Positions 11,261 to 25,381 of a DNA stretch of 64,000 nucleotides are shown one piece after another (position 1 is the first letter of the stretch; each line of letters starts with the position of its first letter). The translations under genes were made by a program, and so were the position numbers. The notes beneath the pieces were generated by a model. The model searched no databases. It was given only the letters and a program-made list of their open reading frames with translations, and was not told the DNA's origin. Origin of the DNA: Certhia americana (Eukaryota > Chordata > Aves > Passeriformes > Certhiidae); contig CM031878.1 in the NCBI GenBank assembly GCA_018697195.1, forward strand, positions 70,061,816 through 70,125,815, written 5' to 3'.

Positions 11261-14200
11261 CTAAACAAAAAAGACAGAGAAAAAGTTAAAATTTCCTTAG
11301 GTTGAGAGGGAAATGTATGCATACTACCCCAAAAGAGAAAATGCCTTATTTATGGTCAACAAAAAGGTCACACTGGCTACATCTGCACTGCCTTAATAAT
11401 CCTGATGGCACCAAGGCCAATTCTTAGCGTGGTTATCTCTGGGGGCTTTCTCCAGAGCTCTTTCAAACCACCTAAACCTGGAATTTGTGAATAAATTCAA
11501 AGGCATTCCAAAGGACCCAGCAAAGATGATCCACACCCCAAAGCATCTCTGTAAATCCATCAACAAATATCCCAGTAAGAAACACAGAATAGTCTGGATC
11601 AGCATGTGGTGGGTGATTCTTGCCTTTGAGAAGTATCATAGACATCTCTGATGTCCAAAATGCTTCCTCAGGTAGGTTAACCCACCAGCAGCCCAGGGTT
11701 GGTAGTGTGGGAGAACACCTGCTTCTGAAAGGAGGAGCATGATCTCCAGCTGTATTTACAAAACCATCAACAGAAATGCAATTTTAGCAGATTGTTGAGA
11801 CCAGCAGTTATGGTGACATGATCATCTTGGTAGGTTTATACATAAACAGGCACCAGTGCTGGATTAGCACATGAAAGAGGCTCCAAAATCTATCTGTGAA
11901 CAGCAATCTAGCAAATCCTACACACAACTAGTCAGTGAGGAAAGCAATGTTACTGCCCAGACAATAAGAAACTTCAGAGGTTTGTGATTAAAAACGCACT
12001 CAGGAAGTTAAAGTGCCATCCTTGGGAAGAGGGCTGGAAATGATGGCCTGGATAAACCACCGCTTTCCACACAAACAAAACACAGAACACATGAAAGGTT
12101 CTTCAATCCCAAAAATCATGCCAAAAAAAGACAGTAGAAAAATTATATAGGCCAACCGTACACCTGTAAGATTCACCATGTACACGCTGTCAATCTTACA
12201 GCTGAATTAAATCAATTTGACAGCCTTGATCAGTAAGAAGAAGAAGCAGCATCTTCCAAGACAGACCCTCCATACCTACCTTTACAGGAATATTCATCTC
12301 CTATACTTATCCAAGAACTAAGAGAATGTTTCTGAGACTGACTTTTATGCATTTGTTTGGGGTATTGCTGTACTTTTCTGCTTTTGGTCTTTCTAAGGTT
12401 CTAATGCCTTTTCCCCTGTTTGTTTATAGGATAGTATTAGGGATCTTTGAACAAGAACTGATTTGGACAGTCCTTCTAATAATGTGCAACTGAGAACTGC
12501 AGGATAAAGATTAAGTAAATAGCTGTTATTTTTGACTGCTTTAATTCTATAGACACTGTTGGAGCTGTAGAAATACTCTTTGTTTCAGATATCTTTACGG
12601 GCTAGAACAGAACACAGTTTTAATTTATGCTTCCTGTCAGTCCTCCAGTAAAACCACCATGCACTGGGGCCTGGATATGAGCCTAAGTGGACTCAGAAAC
12701 TGAAAAGGGTTCGAGGGAGTCCAGAGAGTTACTTGATTAAAGTATGACCCCAAAACAACAAAGAAAAGTTGCATGAGATGTTTTACAGTGAATGTTGAAA
12801 ATTCAGAGCCAATCCAAATAAGAACTGGCAATTCCTTATATGTTCTGTCACCTCTGAGTGTTGTAAGCTGGTTCCTGTATAACAGCACTGCCTACATGTA
12901 AATGTTTTCTCTTGATTTTGATATCCCATGAAACAGATAGTTCTGGAGCATAGCTAAGTATGTCCCAGAGTTTAGAGTTTTTCCTTGCCAAGAATCTAGG
13001 TGAAGGCAGTACAAGTTGCTTGCACTTGACATAAGGAAAAGATTACAATGCTTGCAAACAGTTGAGGACCTTCGCACAATAAATGTCTGTTCGTTTACTT
13101 TGCAAAATAATTAGTGGCATCACATCCTTTCCCTCCACCTCACACAAGTCCAGCTGCCACTCTGACAACTTCTGCCATGAACAAAGGGACTTCAGTCACT
13201 GCCTTGTCACAGAAGGGGAGGCGTTCCCCCAGTTATATTTCTGTGAGGGAATGGAGAAGCAAATCAATGGAAGGAAATGGCACCAACAGAAATTCCAGAG
13301 GGACAGAAGACTGAAAATTGTGAAAGAAATACTCTGGATGAAGGTCTTCAAAGATGTGGAGTGTGTGAAGTAGCTGAAGGAAGCTATAGATGTACTGAGC
13401 AACTGCCCTGCACAAGACAGCAAGTGCTTCAGCACGCATCAATGCTTTTAGCCAAGTGACACTGAGAACTTGGGGACAATTGCATGCCTAGTTACAGGAA
13501 AACAGTCTCATCTACACCGTCAGTGATTCACTAAGCCTGGGAAGGATGAAGACCCAAGCTGGGTCTCGCACAAGCCAAACAGCAACTGTGTGACAGAGAG
13601 AATGCCTCCCTTGGGCTGTGGCCAAGAAAGAATGAGGACAGGCACCTCTTTGTGGATGACTCAATTGCTGCAGGCAGCTCACAAAGCTCAGGTCTCCATT
13701 TCACAACAGTTCTGAGTCTGCACCTTACTGATGAACCCTTGCTGCTCCCCATGTTTAGGTTCATTAGCCTTCAGCTACTTATTTCAGAGCACCAAGAATT
13801 TACTTTTTGCCTTGGATCAGAGACTAGCATTGCTGCTGCTGTGCCTGTGTACCTGTTTCCCAAAGCATAGCACTTCTACACTCTTAAATTTGGCAGTGTA
13901 GTACTTCAATACCTACACAAATGATCATCACCATGTTTATGGTCAATATCAGGTGGACCCACACTCAGGAAAAGTCATTGCACCCATCCAGGAGTCTTAA
14001 AAGGACAAATCAGGCTAATGACAAACACTTTTCCATTTGGCTCTACAAAATTACCAGGGTAAAATAAGCTTAGCTACTGCGTCCTGGATGACTCTGGCTC
14101 TGGGCAGAAGTAATTAGGTAATTAGAAGTGTCTCAGTAGAGAACAAACAATACTGTGTAAAGCTGGAGCCACAGCTCAGCAGAAGTTCTGAGGTGATACA

Positions 14201-16475
14201 CACACACAGAGCCAGCTAAGGTGTCCAAGCATGGAGCTGCAGCTGGAAGTACAGCCAAACCTAAAGATCCTGCAAATATTCAAATATTAGAAGTTTGGCT
14301 CCAAGTATTTATCTAGCTTTTCCATGACTCTGTAACTGTTCCATTTCCAAGTATTTGTTCCTCTTTGCTGTACCTTTTTCAAGCTTGTGTAACATTTTGT
14401 GATTGACTCAGCCATACTTAAAAACACTAAGTAAAACAGCATTTTTTTCCTATGTGCACTCCCACCAGGATCAAGGTCATTATTCAGAAGTAAAATAGAG
14501 CTCAGAGAAAGAGCTGGACTGTGGGCTCTTAGGTTTTATATTCCTTGCTAGTTACCTAGCAGATTTTTGGGAATGGTCTTACAAAATGTCCAAATGAAGT
14601 TATTAATTTTCAAACTACCAATCTTTTAGCAGCCAGAATGTCTGTAAAGTATTATTTAGGTCATGCAATATATGGAATAGAATAGCCAGATACAGAATTC
14701 CTGTAGTTAACACAGCATGTGGATTATATATAAACACACATACATGATTCTGAACAGTGGATTGGCTTGGAAATTCTATTCTCAATTCATGTGTGAGGAT
14801 ATTTTGTAATGCAGTATTTGAAATTTCCTATGTTACTTTATGGCTGGAATAATTACATCATCTTTTTAAAATTAATTTTCCAATTAGATCATGATTTTGC
14901 TTTATGATTTTTTGTCCTATGAAGGACACTTCCTGCTGAAAATGTAAGCATTTATGGTCAAACCTTAAAGCTCTGGAACACGTAGCTTCTAAATAAATGG
15001 TGTCTATAGATGATGGCTGTCCTGCCAAGTCTTTTGCTGCTAGTGGCAGCATTAGGTAAATGAAAGCACAGAAAATTGAGTACTGTATTGATTCTTTGCA
15101 GCTGTATCACTGACGGGGTAAAGATGAGGCCAACTTGGAACACAAAAAAGGTACTGAACAGCCTGTACTCAAATCTGGTTCTGTTGGTATGCCACTGAGC
15201 AGTGAAATTCCAATATTTAAAACAGTACACCAGGCCTTTTCTCATTGTTTAACTTCTCACTGCTTTTCTCCAGACTTTTTAAAAACCAGAAGAAAACAAC
15301 TCAGCTACCACACAAAAGGGAACACAACTTGTTTTTGTTGGTTCACTCTTTAGTACAGTTTTGCTTACCAGAACATTTAATTTATTTAAAACAACAAAAT
15401 TTGGGTTCCAACTGAGAGACTGAGAATGTGTTTTAGCCTTTTTAAGCTCAAGTGGTAACAAAAGGGGCTAGCTTTGTGTTGGAACAAAAGCTAGATTTTA
15501 TTTTGAAGCATTTTGAACTTCTCCATCATCTGAAATGTTATTTGAAATGAGCTGGTAACAGCAACACAAGGATTTAGTATGTCCCATGCACTTGGTGTGA
15601 GAACCTCCAAGCATTATGATACAGTCAGTTTTTCCTTTATATGGAAATATGCTGATAAGACAAAGGCAGATACAACATCCATGAGTCCATCAACAAGAAC
15701 AGTCATAGCACTGATTAATATTTTTTTTTTCAAAGAACAAAATTAAATACAATTATTGTAGAGTCTCTGGTCACTAATGTGCCTGATGACAGACACATGC
15801 AGGAGCTGGGTAAGGAGAAATTTAGGGGATATAGAATTGATGTTCTGATACACAGAGGGAAATATCTCCAGGTGTATCTCCTGTGGATTAAATTAAGGAT
15901 CTCTGCAGTACTGCAAAGTACACACAGTATCACAACTTGCAGAAATCCCTGTCAAATATTTATTCCCCTCCTCCCTCCTCATCAGCAATCAGCAAAGAAC
16001 AAGGGATTGAATACTGCTTGCCCTCTACACTTTTAATTTTTCATCAGCTTGAAAATGATCCATTTTTTTGTTCCACGAGCTCCCTGAAGATATGATAGAG
16101 CTCCTAGCAGAACTTAGTGAAGAATGTTTTAAATGACAACCAGTACCATTTGAGAGGATAAGAGGCTGATTACATGGCAAAATATTATTTTTCATCAGAC
16201 TAGAATGTCTCAAAACCAAAAGGAGATGCCAGGAAGAGTAAGCACTTTAACCTTACTTTTATATGAGTAACAGGTAAACAAGAGACTAGTAGTGCCTTTC
16301 CAATTCCACAGAGGAAACCAAGTTTCTTGTCTTTTAACAGTAGGATTGTGGGATTGCATCTTGTTTGTGGTTTGATGTCAACATTATTTAGAAGGAAATC
16401 ATTTGATGCATTTTATAATTAGCCTGATAATTCCACCTGTTTTTTTATGAAGAAAAAAGAATAAATCTGACTTAC
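11261..16475 (-). other. FBN2: FBN2 intron 15 (5.2 kb)
   Basis: Contains moderately GC-balanced stretches (about 13100-13860) with short open frames on both strands, none with recognisable domains. No mobile element with clear ends seen. Confidence 0.75.
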
Positions 16476-16598
16476 CTACACACACACGACCATCAACTCC
16501 AACAACCAAGCCAGGTGGACAATCACACCGAAATGAGCCTTCAGTATTTATGCAATGACCATTCATGCAAATTCCTGATGTCTGGCATTCATCAATAT
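16476..16598 (-). CDS. FBN2: FBN2 exon 15: cbEGF-like domain 6
   Basis: This 123-base exon encodes [31 protein letters not shown] and [10 protein letters not shown], a canonical cbEGF module just before TB2. The acceptor is CTTAG before ATATTGATG and the donor GTAAGTC. A 5.2 kb intron follows. Confidence 0.96.
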
Positions 16599-17650
16599 CT
16601 AAGAGGAGGCAAGACACTTCAGCAATCAATCTGTTTTTAAGCAAGATTACAGTTAATAGTTTCTGAACATCATCTAATTACTATATGATAGCAGATAATA
16701 ACATCTTTGTTGTATTTCTAATAAAAATTTCATCTTGGAATAAGCAAAATTCCAGCTGCACAAAGAAACAAAAAATCCCCAAAACATGCAGAAGAACTGT
16801 AGGATTAGGTAATTCTGTAGGAAGTACTGCAGGAATTGTATATTCATATTCTTCATATTCTACATCGGGCAAAATCAACAATAAATTTTCCCCTTTATCC
16901 ATGCCATGATATTTTAATTTTGCTTTAAAGTGTGTCTAAAGAGCACTAGACACAAAATATCCTTATAATGTTTAATTTTAATTACAAACAACTTTTAAGT
17001 GGTCATCAATTTCTAAGCACAACCGTATGTAATTAAGAAAAGCACAATTAGTAGAAATTGTTCAACTTCAAATCAGAAGACTAACAATTTAGATGATTTA
17101 CTAGAAGTGGCTCGAGGCCAAACCTGCCTCTATGGGTAGCAACATGTATCTTCAATTAGTTTGTTGCAACTGAAACTAAATCAGACTGTATTCCTAAAAT
17201 GTTTAATAGAAGTTTTTAGTGATTGAACTTTAAAAACTTTATAATGCCATGTGACCCATAAAATTACTCAAGTGCTATGCACTCTGAATTGTAAGAATAA
17301 TGATATGGAAAATGTGTTTGGGGCTTATCAATGTAAAATCTTTCAAACCTCTTAAATTTACCATACTGCTGCTCACTTTACCATTTCTCAAAGGGCCTGA
17401 ATATTTGATGCATTTACAATGCTCCAAGACTTTTCAGAAGCTAATTTATTGATCATTGTGGCTTTTGCACTACTTTCTTTCAGTAAATTAAGTATCTCTT
17501 TCTAATCCAGGCAGCTAAAGAAATCTACTTTAGTGAGCAGCAAGGCATTTTATGGCATTGAATTCATGTATGTGACCAGACTGCCATTCTTGCAGGGATG
17601 AATGGACCGGAAAAGCCATTTTCAATCAGTATCCCCCAAGTCTCACATAC
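16599..17650 (-). other. FBN2: FBN2 intron 14 (1.05 kb)
   Basis: AT-rich, nothing recognised beyond splice sites. Confidence 0.8.
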
Positions 17651-17773
17651 CAGTACAGTATCGTCCATCTGGAGCCAGGACAAATCCTGGTTTACAGATG
17701 CATTTAAAACTTCCATCTTCATTTATGCACATCCCATTCAGGCAAATGTTTGTTGTGGCACACTCATCGTGGT
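17651..17773 (-). CDS. FBN2: FBN2 exon 14: cbEGF-like domain 5
   Basis: This 123-base exon encodes [31 protein letters not shown] and [10 protein letters not shown], a cbEGF module whose opening is D-H-D-E-C, the same variant recalled for human FBN2. The acceptor is TTGTAG before ACCACGATG and the donor GTATGTG, a slightly weak donor. Confidence 0.96.
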
Positions 17774-19127
17774 CTACAAAACATTGCAAAAAAAACCACT
17801 CTGAGTTTCTCACCCTCCAGATGACAACACAGTGAAAATAACCAATCAGAACTGGTGTGGCATATTTCTTCACTCAAAGATTGGTTTCTAATCATAATCT
17901 AATTCTAATAATATAATTCTAATCGTAACTCTATTGGTAGAGTATCTCAAGAGTTTTCAGTCTGTAGAAAAAGCAGCAATATTTTTTTCATGTTGTGATC
18001 AGTTGCTTTGCATATTTCATTAGGCTGTGTATGAAAGAACAGGGTGTGTCTTTCTTGCATATATGAGAGGATAAAAAGCTTCCATTGCCTGAGAGAATTA
18101 AGCTTATTGTTTATCTAGCAAGGTTTTTTCTTGACACTGTGAAGCCAAGATTAAAAGCAGGTATTTCTTCAGCAATGCTGATTTATGGCTCATTTTCTGT
18201 GAAGCTTTATGGAAAAACATTATTCTTAGGAGTCCTGAGGAGAGCTTCAGCTTCAAAAACAAAAATTACCTCAAATTTTTTTTGAAATCATATGGTTCTG
18301 TATGATAACTATTTGAATGTGGGGTTCTAAGTTCACAGTATTTCGAAAAAGGTAACCATCAATGATCCTTACCTGCAGTATAAAGTACAATTTCTAGAAC
18401 CAGCATGCTAATGCCTGCCCCATTCTTTAGAAGAGTCCTTACCCACACAATTTTTTCCGTTCGTAGTCAGTTCAAACCCAGCGTTGCAAATGCACTGAAA
18501 GCTTCCCTCAGTGTTCACGCACCGGCCATTTTTACAAAGAACACCATTCTGAACACACTCATCGATATCTTAGGGGAAGAAAAAACAAACCAAGCCAAAT
18601 AAATGAACTCCTACACAAACAGAGGACTACAGTAAAATGAAAATGCATTTAGAGACAATTAATGTTTTGAAAAATACTGGCATATCACTTAAATACTACT
18701 TAGAAAAAAGTTCAAAAGTGAGTTAAGAATTCAGACTCCTTTCATCAGGGAAAAGTATTATTTTTACAGACATGCACAGCAAATGCTACATTTTGGGATG
18801 CTTTGCAATTCCTTTGGGAATACTGTTAAAAATCTACTCACACTTTCACCTGCATGCATACACAAAAGAGCATCTGTCATTCAATTTTTTTGTTTTTTTG
18901 TCATAAATCCTCTCTGGGAAAATTCCCTGGATGGATATTCCAGAACAATGGATAAATATTAAAAGACAACAACAGAAAAAATGAGGCAGCAGCCTAGATC
19001 TAGACTTCCAATTGATTTAACATTGGGATTTACTGAAATTGCACTCTTATTTTTAAAATTTAACTGGAGTCTCGTGCAAAGGATCAGAACATCTGCAATG
19101 CCAGCAGACATGGAGCAGTTTTCTTAC
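17774..19127 (-). other. FBN2: FBN2 introns 12 and 13 (559 and 669 bases) around exon 13
   Basis: Two short introns flanking exon 13 (18443-18568). An AT-rich imperfect TCTAATA-type repeat lies at about 17885-17928. Nothing else recognised. Confidence 0.75.
18443..18568 (-). CDS. FBN2: FBN2 exon 13: cbEGF-like domain 4
   Basis: This 126-base exon encodes [32 protein letters not shown] and [10 protein letters not shown], a canonical calcium-binding EGF module. The acceptor is CTAAG before ATATCGATG and the donor GTAAGG. It lies 559 bases after exon 12, within the denser exon group 12-15. Confidence 0.96.
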
Positions 19128-19247
19128 CAATGCAGGCTTGCTTGGTAGGAGTTCTCTGGAAACCTGTGTGGCACTTGCAGTAATAGGAACCAGGTGTGTT
19201 GACACAATCCCCATTGGAGCAGGGGTTTGATGTGCACTCATCAACAT
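19128..19247 (-). CDS. FBN2: FBN2 exon 12: cbEGF-like domain 3
   Basis: This 120-base exon encodes [30 protein letters not shown] and [10 protein letters not shown]. The D-V-D-E-C opening and C-x-N-x(4)-Y-x-C-x-C are intact. It is six bases shorter than the 126-base cbEGF exons, as is normal for this module with its short C1-C2 loop. The acceptor is CAGCAG before ATGTTGATG and the donor GTAAGAA. A longer open frame across the exon is in a different frame and is not coding. Confidence 0.96.
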
Positions 19248-19971
19248 CTGCTGGCAGCACAGAGAAGTATGAGTAACTTCACAGCATCTACAACACTTTT
19301 TTCCCCCCAAGTCTGGAAGCTTCTGAATGAAAAAGATGGTAACTAGTAGCCAAATGCTAAATACTGAAGTCTGTTCTTGGTGCAAAATCATTGCTTTGCT
19401 AGGAACACAAGGCAGTTCCTTGTTCAGCTGGGCAGGCATTTGTGAGAAGTGAAGTGGCACTGCATCATTTGGAACATCTTGAGGGACAACAGAAAAAGAA
19501 TCTTCTTGGGGATTTTGAGACCTGATGGTTTCCTTAATGGTTAACTTAGTACAACCCAACTTCATTTCACTCAATGACCATTTATGCTCTTTCAGAATAA
19601 AACCAATATTAATCAAAATAGGCACTTCAAAATAAGAGCAAATCATGACATCCCAAAACTACCCCTATTATATTACAGGTTTGTTGTAAAAAAGTGAGGA
19701 GGGGCTGCACACCAGCAGGAGGGATTCTTAATGATACCACAGTCTGTGCACCACATCTCAATTATTTATGTCCCACTGCATCCTCAACCCCAGTCTTTGC
19801 ACTGAGTAATGCCAGATTTATCCTAACCATTTTCTATAATGTACCTTACTATCGTTTCCAAAACTTTTGGGTATTTGGGTGCAACCAAACACATTTTAAC
19901 CTGTCAGTGTCTGGAATTATGAGGAATATCTCTTGGCATGTTTAAGAGATTTTAGAATCTCTGACAAACAG

Positions 19972-20563
19972 TGTTTTTAACCTTTGTTCATGGAAAAAGG
20001 GCTTTTAAGCTCTGGAATGAAGCAGAGTTTTTAAGAGTGTGCAGTAAATAGTAGAATAGTTTTATCACAGGGTGAGAATTTTGGATATATGGGGTTTTTA
20101 GGATGGCAGACAGGTAAAGGCAAGATGGAGGAAGCACATGGCTTTTGAGTTTCTTCCTTCTTCTTCCGTGCCTCCATCTTCTGCTGTGAGGTGGCACATT
20201 ATAGTTGGCTTAGAATAGAGTTTAACCTTCTAACATAGATAATAGTTATTGGAGTAGAATTACACATACGGATTATGTAGAATGTAGTATAAATATCCAC
20301 GCCAACCTGAGGGTGGACACATTTAGCATTTGACATTAATCTTTTAGTATTAGGTAGTTGGACATTAAGCTTTTTGCACTTTGTAGATAGCATTAGAGCA
20401 TTTTGCATTTTGTGCCTTGAACTGACCTGCAAGGAAGAGCTCTGCAGGTCAGGAACAGAATGTAATGATAAGAAACAATAAATAAGAAGAAAACAATAAG
20501 AAGAAAAGTCTCGTGGCCCTGTTCTTTCAAACTCCCTGACTGTGAGTAAAAACTCTATTTACA
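19972..20563 (+). mobile_element. LTR-like element, probably ERVL-type solo LTR
   Basis: The segment has a TATA box (TATAAATA, 20288-20295), a polyadenylation signal (AATAAA, 20477-20482), a following U5-like stretch and a terminal ATTTACA ending at 20563. A pyrimidine-rich stretch around 20151-20180 and the general layout resemble songbird ERVL LTRs known to me. The 5' boundary is uncertain: TGTTTTTAACC at 19972 is my best candidate, and no clean target-site duplication was found. No retroviral genes are seen beside it. Confidence 0.6.
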
Positions 20564-22272
20564 TTCTTGGACAGAAGAAAAAACAGCCAAATGGCAGAGA
20601 CAGAAAAACAAACAAAAAAAATTTTTCTATAAATCCGAGATTAACCAATTCAAATGTCAGCACTGCTCATAAATAACTCTTATTTGACATTGGGCTCTGA
20701 AAGCTTCCAACAGCTCTGTTCAAGAACCCTTCCCAAATTTGATGCTCAGTAGTTACCAGTGAATCAGACGTGTCTTTGGCTCATGACAGCTATTCCCAGA
20801 TCCAAAATAATACTGATTGTTCTCCCCATTACATTTCTGTAAACCCTCCAGCACCCTTGCCAGTTGTAATCCAGAGAGCAAGTATCCCACTGATCTGGCA
20901 GGGCAGGACTGCTTGCTCAGTCCCCACTGCAGCTCCTAAAGAATGACCTAATTACCTACTCTCTGTTAGAGCTCAATGCACAGGTGACAAATGGATCCCC
21001 TGATGAAATCACCCATTTCTTTATCAGCAACTTCTGCTTATTTGACTTTTTCCTCCAGCTATGCCCTTCATTTCATTTACCATTTTTTGTAATCACTCAT
21101 CTCTTCATTAGGCAGGCTTTTTAACACCACAAAGCCAGTGGTGATTCACAGGAGTTTCTGGCATCTGGCTGAAAGCTGCCTTAAGAAGCTCTAAAGCCAT
21201 TACTGATCGGTTCCTAACAATGATGATTTTCCCATGAATTTCGCAGTGTGTGCTTCTAGAAATACCAGAAAAATCCCAGGGCAATTTTCGTGATCATTTC
21301 CACTCACTCCTTATCAGATCTGTACATCTTGAGAATATTGAAAAGAAACTGAAATCGTAAGAATATTTTCACGGACTTTCTAGAAAGTGCTGTTCCACTA
21401 GTAACTTCGCTATAAAAGCTGGCAAAATGTTATTCTAATTTAATCATAAATAAGACCACATATTTAACAGGAATTACTGCGTGAATGAACACAAACTTTA
21501 AACCAAGAGCATCAGCATACATAAAGAGATCTGTGTTTACACAAGTCACTGATATAATGGCCTGGTTTATACTGGTTTATGACTCTTGGTGCCCAGATAC
21601 CATCTGTGTAAACAGCTAAACGAATAAAGGAAAAGCAAATGGAAGATTCATATACCTCCCCTCAAAGTAATTAGCTCATTCACATTTGCATACCTGCTGA
21701 CTGAACCACTACTGCAGTAAAACCACAAGAATTGAGACAAGTTAAAGAGGAATTCAGGGTGTTAAATACAGAGGTAACTGAATTTTTACATGCCAGTCTG
21801 TGTCACTGCAGTAGTTCCCTGCCCTCATTTCTCTGCCATACCTGGATGTTGGGATGCTCTTTGTCATGAGGGGGTTGAGTTTTTCATGAGAGGTGATTTT
21901 TCATCAGTGCTCACCTGATATGGGAAGGTGTCAAGATGGGTTGAATGCTACCCCTTCACAACAAAGTGCTCAGCTAACAACAGAACATCAAACTCTGAAT
22001 CACATCTTGGCAATGATGTTTTATCAAGTGCCCTAATTCAAATGACTTTAATGTATTGATATCTTACTTTATTATAAGGGAGCACAGAGGGAACTTACAA
22101 ATACTTGATACAGCACTCATCTATTTTATTCAGTTTTCCTGACAAGAATGATACTTAGGACCTTCTCTATTACAGGCCTCAACTTGCTTCAAAGAAAGCC
22201 CATGTTCATGCTAGAAAGGATCTGACTGTAAGTTTATAAACTCTACAGCAGGAATGCAGTTTTTCTATGAAA

Positions 22273-22321
22273 CAGCTGACTTAAGCTGTTGAAAATCAAG
22301 CTGACTTAAACTTTGAAAATC
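22273..22321 (+). repeat. Two-copy tandem repeat, about 24-25 base unit
   Basis: AGCTGACTTAA followed by TTGAAAATC is repeated twice in tandem with a small length change in the middle. Confidence 0.8.
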
Positions 22322-24541
22322 CACTCAAAGCTATGCACATTACATGACTTCCACATGAAATATGCATCCTAAGATGCTCTTATTTTTATAAGTTCTTTAT
22401 AACTGAGGGAAATGGCAAATGTAGGTTAATATAATAGAGCTGTTTGCCTTGAGTTTGCATTGAAAGCATGCATATTCCAGCAGTATAAACAGGAAACTTC
22501 AGAGACAGATACTTCACCCATTTATTCTGTCCCCCAGCATACCCCCTTCAATGTCAAATATTTCTCTTTCAGCACTTGCCTCACACACATCTCCACTTTT
22601 CAGTTTTTCATCTCTAACTATGGTCAGAACTCTCTCAGGCACAGTAGGAAACTTCTAAAACACCCCTTAGAACACTTACTGCAATGACTATTTAAAATTT
22701 TAAATAGGAGTATTTGTATTGACAAGACAACTAAAATTTAACACAGCACAACCTACAGGTTTGCTCCCACTATTTTAAGTCTCTACAGTTTTGGTCCCAG
22801 TTTTATCCAGAGTTTTTAAAAACAGAAATTAATAAGGAAAGGTAATAAAATTAATGTTGTCTATTTTGGAGAAAAGGACTATTCATTCAGAGTCAGACAC
22901 TTGGGACACTCATGGTCCTTGGCTCATCAGACATGTTCTGTTGTGAGAACAGCTCAATGCAAATTTAGGTCAGAGAACAGTAAGTATCACCATTGTTTTT
23001 TGATTTGGCAAGATTAATCTTGAAACAGGACTTTTCTCTAACTCTATACAAAAATAATTAACTCTTTCTGGATCCTTAATTTATTGCTTTGGGAGCAGAG
23101 AAATATTGTTCATTTATTATTAGTGCGATTAACCCTATTTCCAATGCCCCAAGACTGTTCTTTCTGTAATAAGACAAATATTCAAATCAGAGTCAAGAAA
23201 GCCTTTAAATTCATTTAATACGTATCAGTACACACATGAAATCCTTGCAGTTAAGTTTCTGCCTATATTTCCAAGAAACTTCCTGTGTCATTTGCAGGAA
23301 CTATTGTTCACAAATCCCAAATTCAGTGGAGAACTTCAGATACTTTTTTATAATACAATTATAAAATAACAGTGAAACAAAGCTGTGTCATTTGTAGAGT
23401 TCACCAGTTATTTATAATAATTCATACAGTTCACTCTCTTACAAAATATCTTCTGAATTCAAGAAGCTAATGAAAAGGCAAACCACTGCAGAACTGAAAT
23501 TAATAATGATTGACTCACTTCATGCAGGAACAAAAAGGGCAAAATGACACTTAAAACTTTTTTGAAGCCATTTGGGGGGTCTTTTCCCATGTTTCCAATG
23601 TCAAACAGCACTACAGCTGGCACTGCATCTTCAGCTTTTGGTAAACCAATTGAAATGTTTGTTTTGATCCCAGTGTATACAAAATTCTCTCTGTTTTCAG
23701 TCTACTCTTTCATGCTGAGGAAAGCATTGCAAAGTCAAGATTAAGTTCCTTAAGAGAATAAACATTTTTACTGCATATATACCTATAACGCTAGAGAATT
23801 AACCAGGTCAACATTTTTTTTTCCCCAATGAACCTATCAACCTAACCTCACAGTTTTCAGGCACTCAGACCCCAAAGTGAAAATAAGATACAATTTCACT
23901 ATTATCACAAGTCTGGAGAAGAAAGGGAACTGTCAAGCAAGGGTCCTTCAGGGTGACCCCAGAGAAGAGACAGGGCCAGAATGACAGTCACAATATCCAG
24001 AACACATTTGATTTTTCTGTCCCAGCACCCATATATGTAAAGCTGATAGGCCTTTCAAACCACAGATTTTTGCCTTACTCCAATGAGAACTGAAAAACTA
24101 AAAACTTTAAGTTCATACAGCTCTACTTGCTACAACATATGTGCTTCAGATGCTATTTTCACCTTGACCCCTGAGTAACAAAAATATGAATACAAGATGT
24201 GAACTAGGTTTCCAAAAGGTAAGATGGTCCAAAATGCCAGATAGTCCTTGAGTGTCAAGGTCCACCAGAGTAAAAAATATTACTGACTTCAGTGATGGAA
24301 AATCTAGAGTGGTAACAAATGAGCCAGGGTTCTCCACTGGGTTCTGTAAAGAACAGCCATGCAAGACAAACATCACAGAACTCCTACTCCCCACTCACAA
24401 TGTGATTATGGCTCCTGAGACCCAAAGATGCAGCAAGAGATTAAGCCCTTTGAAGTCCTCAGCCAGAGATCAGAGGTACAGAAAACTCTCACCCAAATAA
24501 AAAACAAAAAAAATTCAGGCTCCCTGTATCATAAAGGACAA

Positions 24542-24581
24542 TGGAAGAAGAACGGTATCTTCTTGGAAGAAGAATGGTATC
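24542..24581 (+). repeat. Two-copy tandem repeat, 22-base unit
   Basis: TGGAAGAAGAACGGTATC at 24542-24559 is repeated with one change (ACGG to ATGG) at 24564-24581. Confidence 0.85.
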
Positions 24582-25381
24582 AACCTTCAAGTATAAAAAA
24601 GTGAAATGAAGAAGTAAACTGCTTCCCTAGTATGATGAGGATAAGACAAGAAATAACCATAATCTGATTTTTTTTGCATATGCAGTGTTTATATTAGATC
24701 AGATGTTCTGAAAACTTTCTGGACATTTGACTATGGGAGCAGGTCAACTGTTCGGTAAAGTGGTGAAATCCCTGTTAAACTGAGTTTTCTTAAAATGAGG
24801 GTGTGCAGTGGCCAGGAATGGTGCAGGTACAACAAACCCCTCTGATGCAAGAGCACGGCTGAACTAAGAGGAGACCTGCAATCCACAGGCACATTAGAAA
24901 TTGATTCTAAACCCACACGTACTGTGAGGCAAGTCTATTGCTAACAAGCTCTTGCGTGATATTTTTCATTCACAGATCTCAATCTCTTTATAAAGACTCA
25001 GTAATCAAAGGTTCAATCCAAAATATAACGAGAACTTTTTATTTATGATCCTACACATTAATCAGTGTATCCTACATAGGGGGTTCCTCTCCTTACAAAC
25101 AACCCAGAAGAACCCCCAGATCTTGTATTTTCTCTGAAATAACTGATGAGTTTTGGACATTGCAAGAGTAAGTCCACAGTAATTGAATAAAAGAGTAAGA
25201 TCCCAGATTCAGTTCTCATTATGTAAAGTTAGCATTCTGCATTTTCATATGAAATTCAAATTTAACCAGAAGTTAATTAATGCAATTTAAAAATTATTTG
25301 ATATCATTCAAATTGCCATTAATCCTTATGAGGAGGCAAAACATAAATTCTACCCTTCATCATCTTGATCACAACAATACT

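Noticed and set aside
13083..13870. Cluster of overlapping open frames on both strands in intron 15
   Set aside because: Frames are short, mutually overlapping and without domains; GC is only slightly higher than around. Possibly an old unrecognised repeat.
19053..19646. 197-codon minus-strand open frame across FBN2 exon 12
   Set aside because: It reads exon 12 in a different frame from the conserved cbEGF and runs into intron on both sides.
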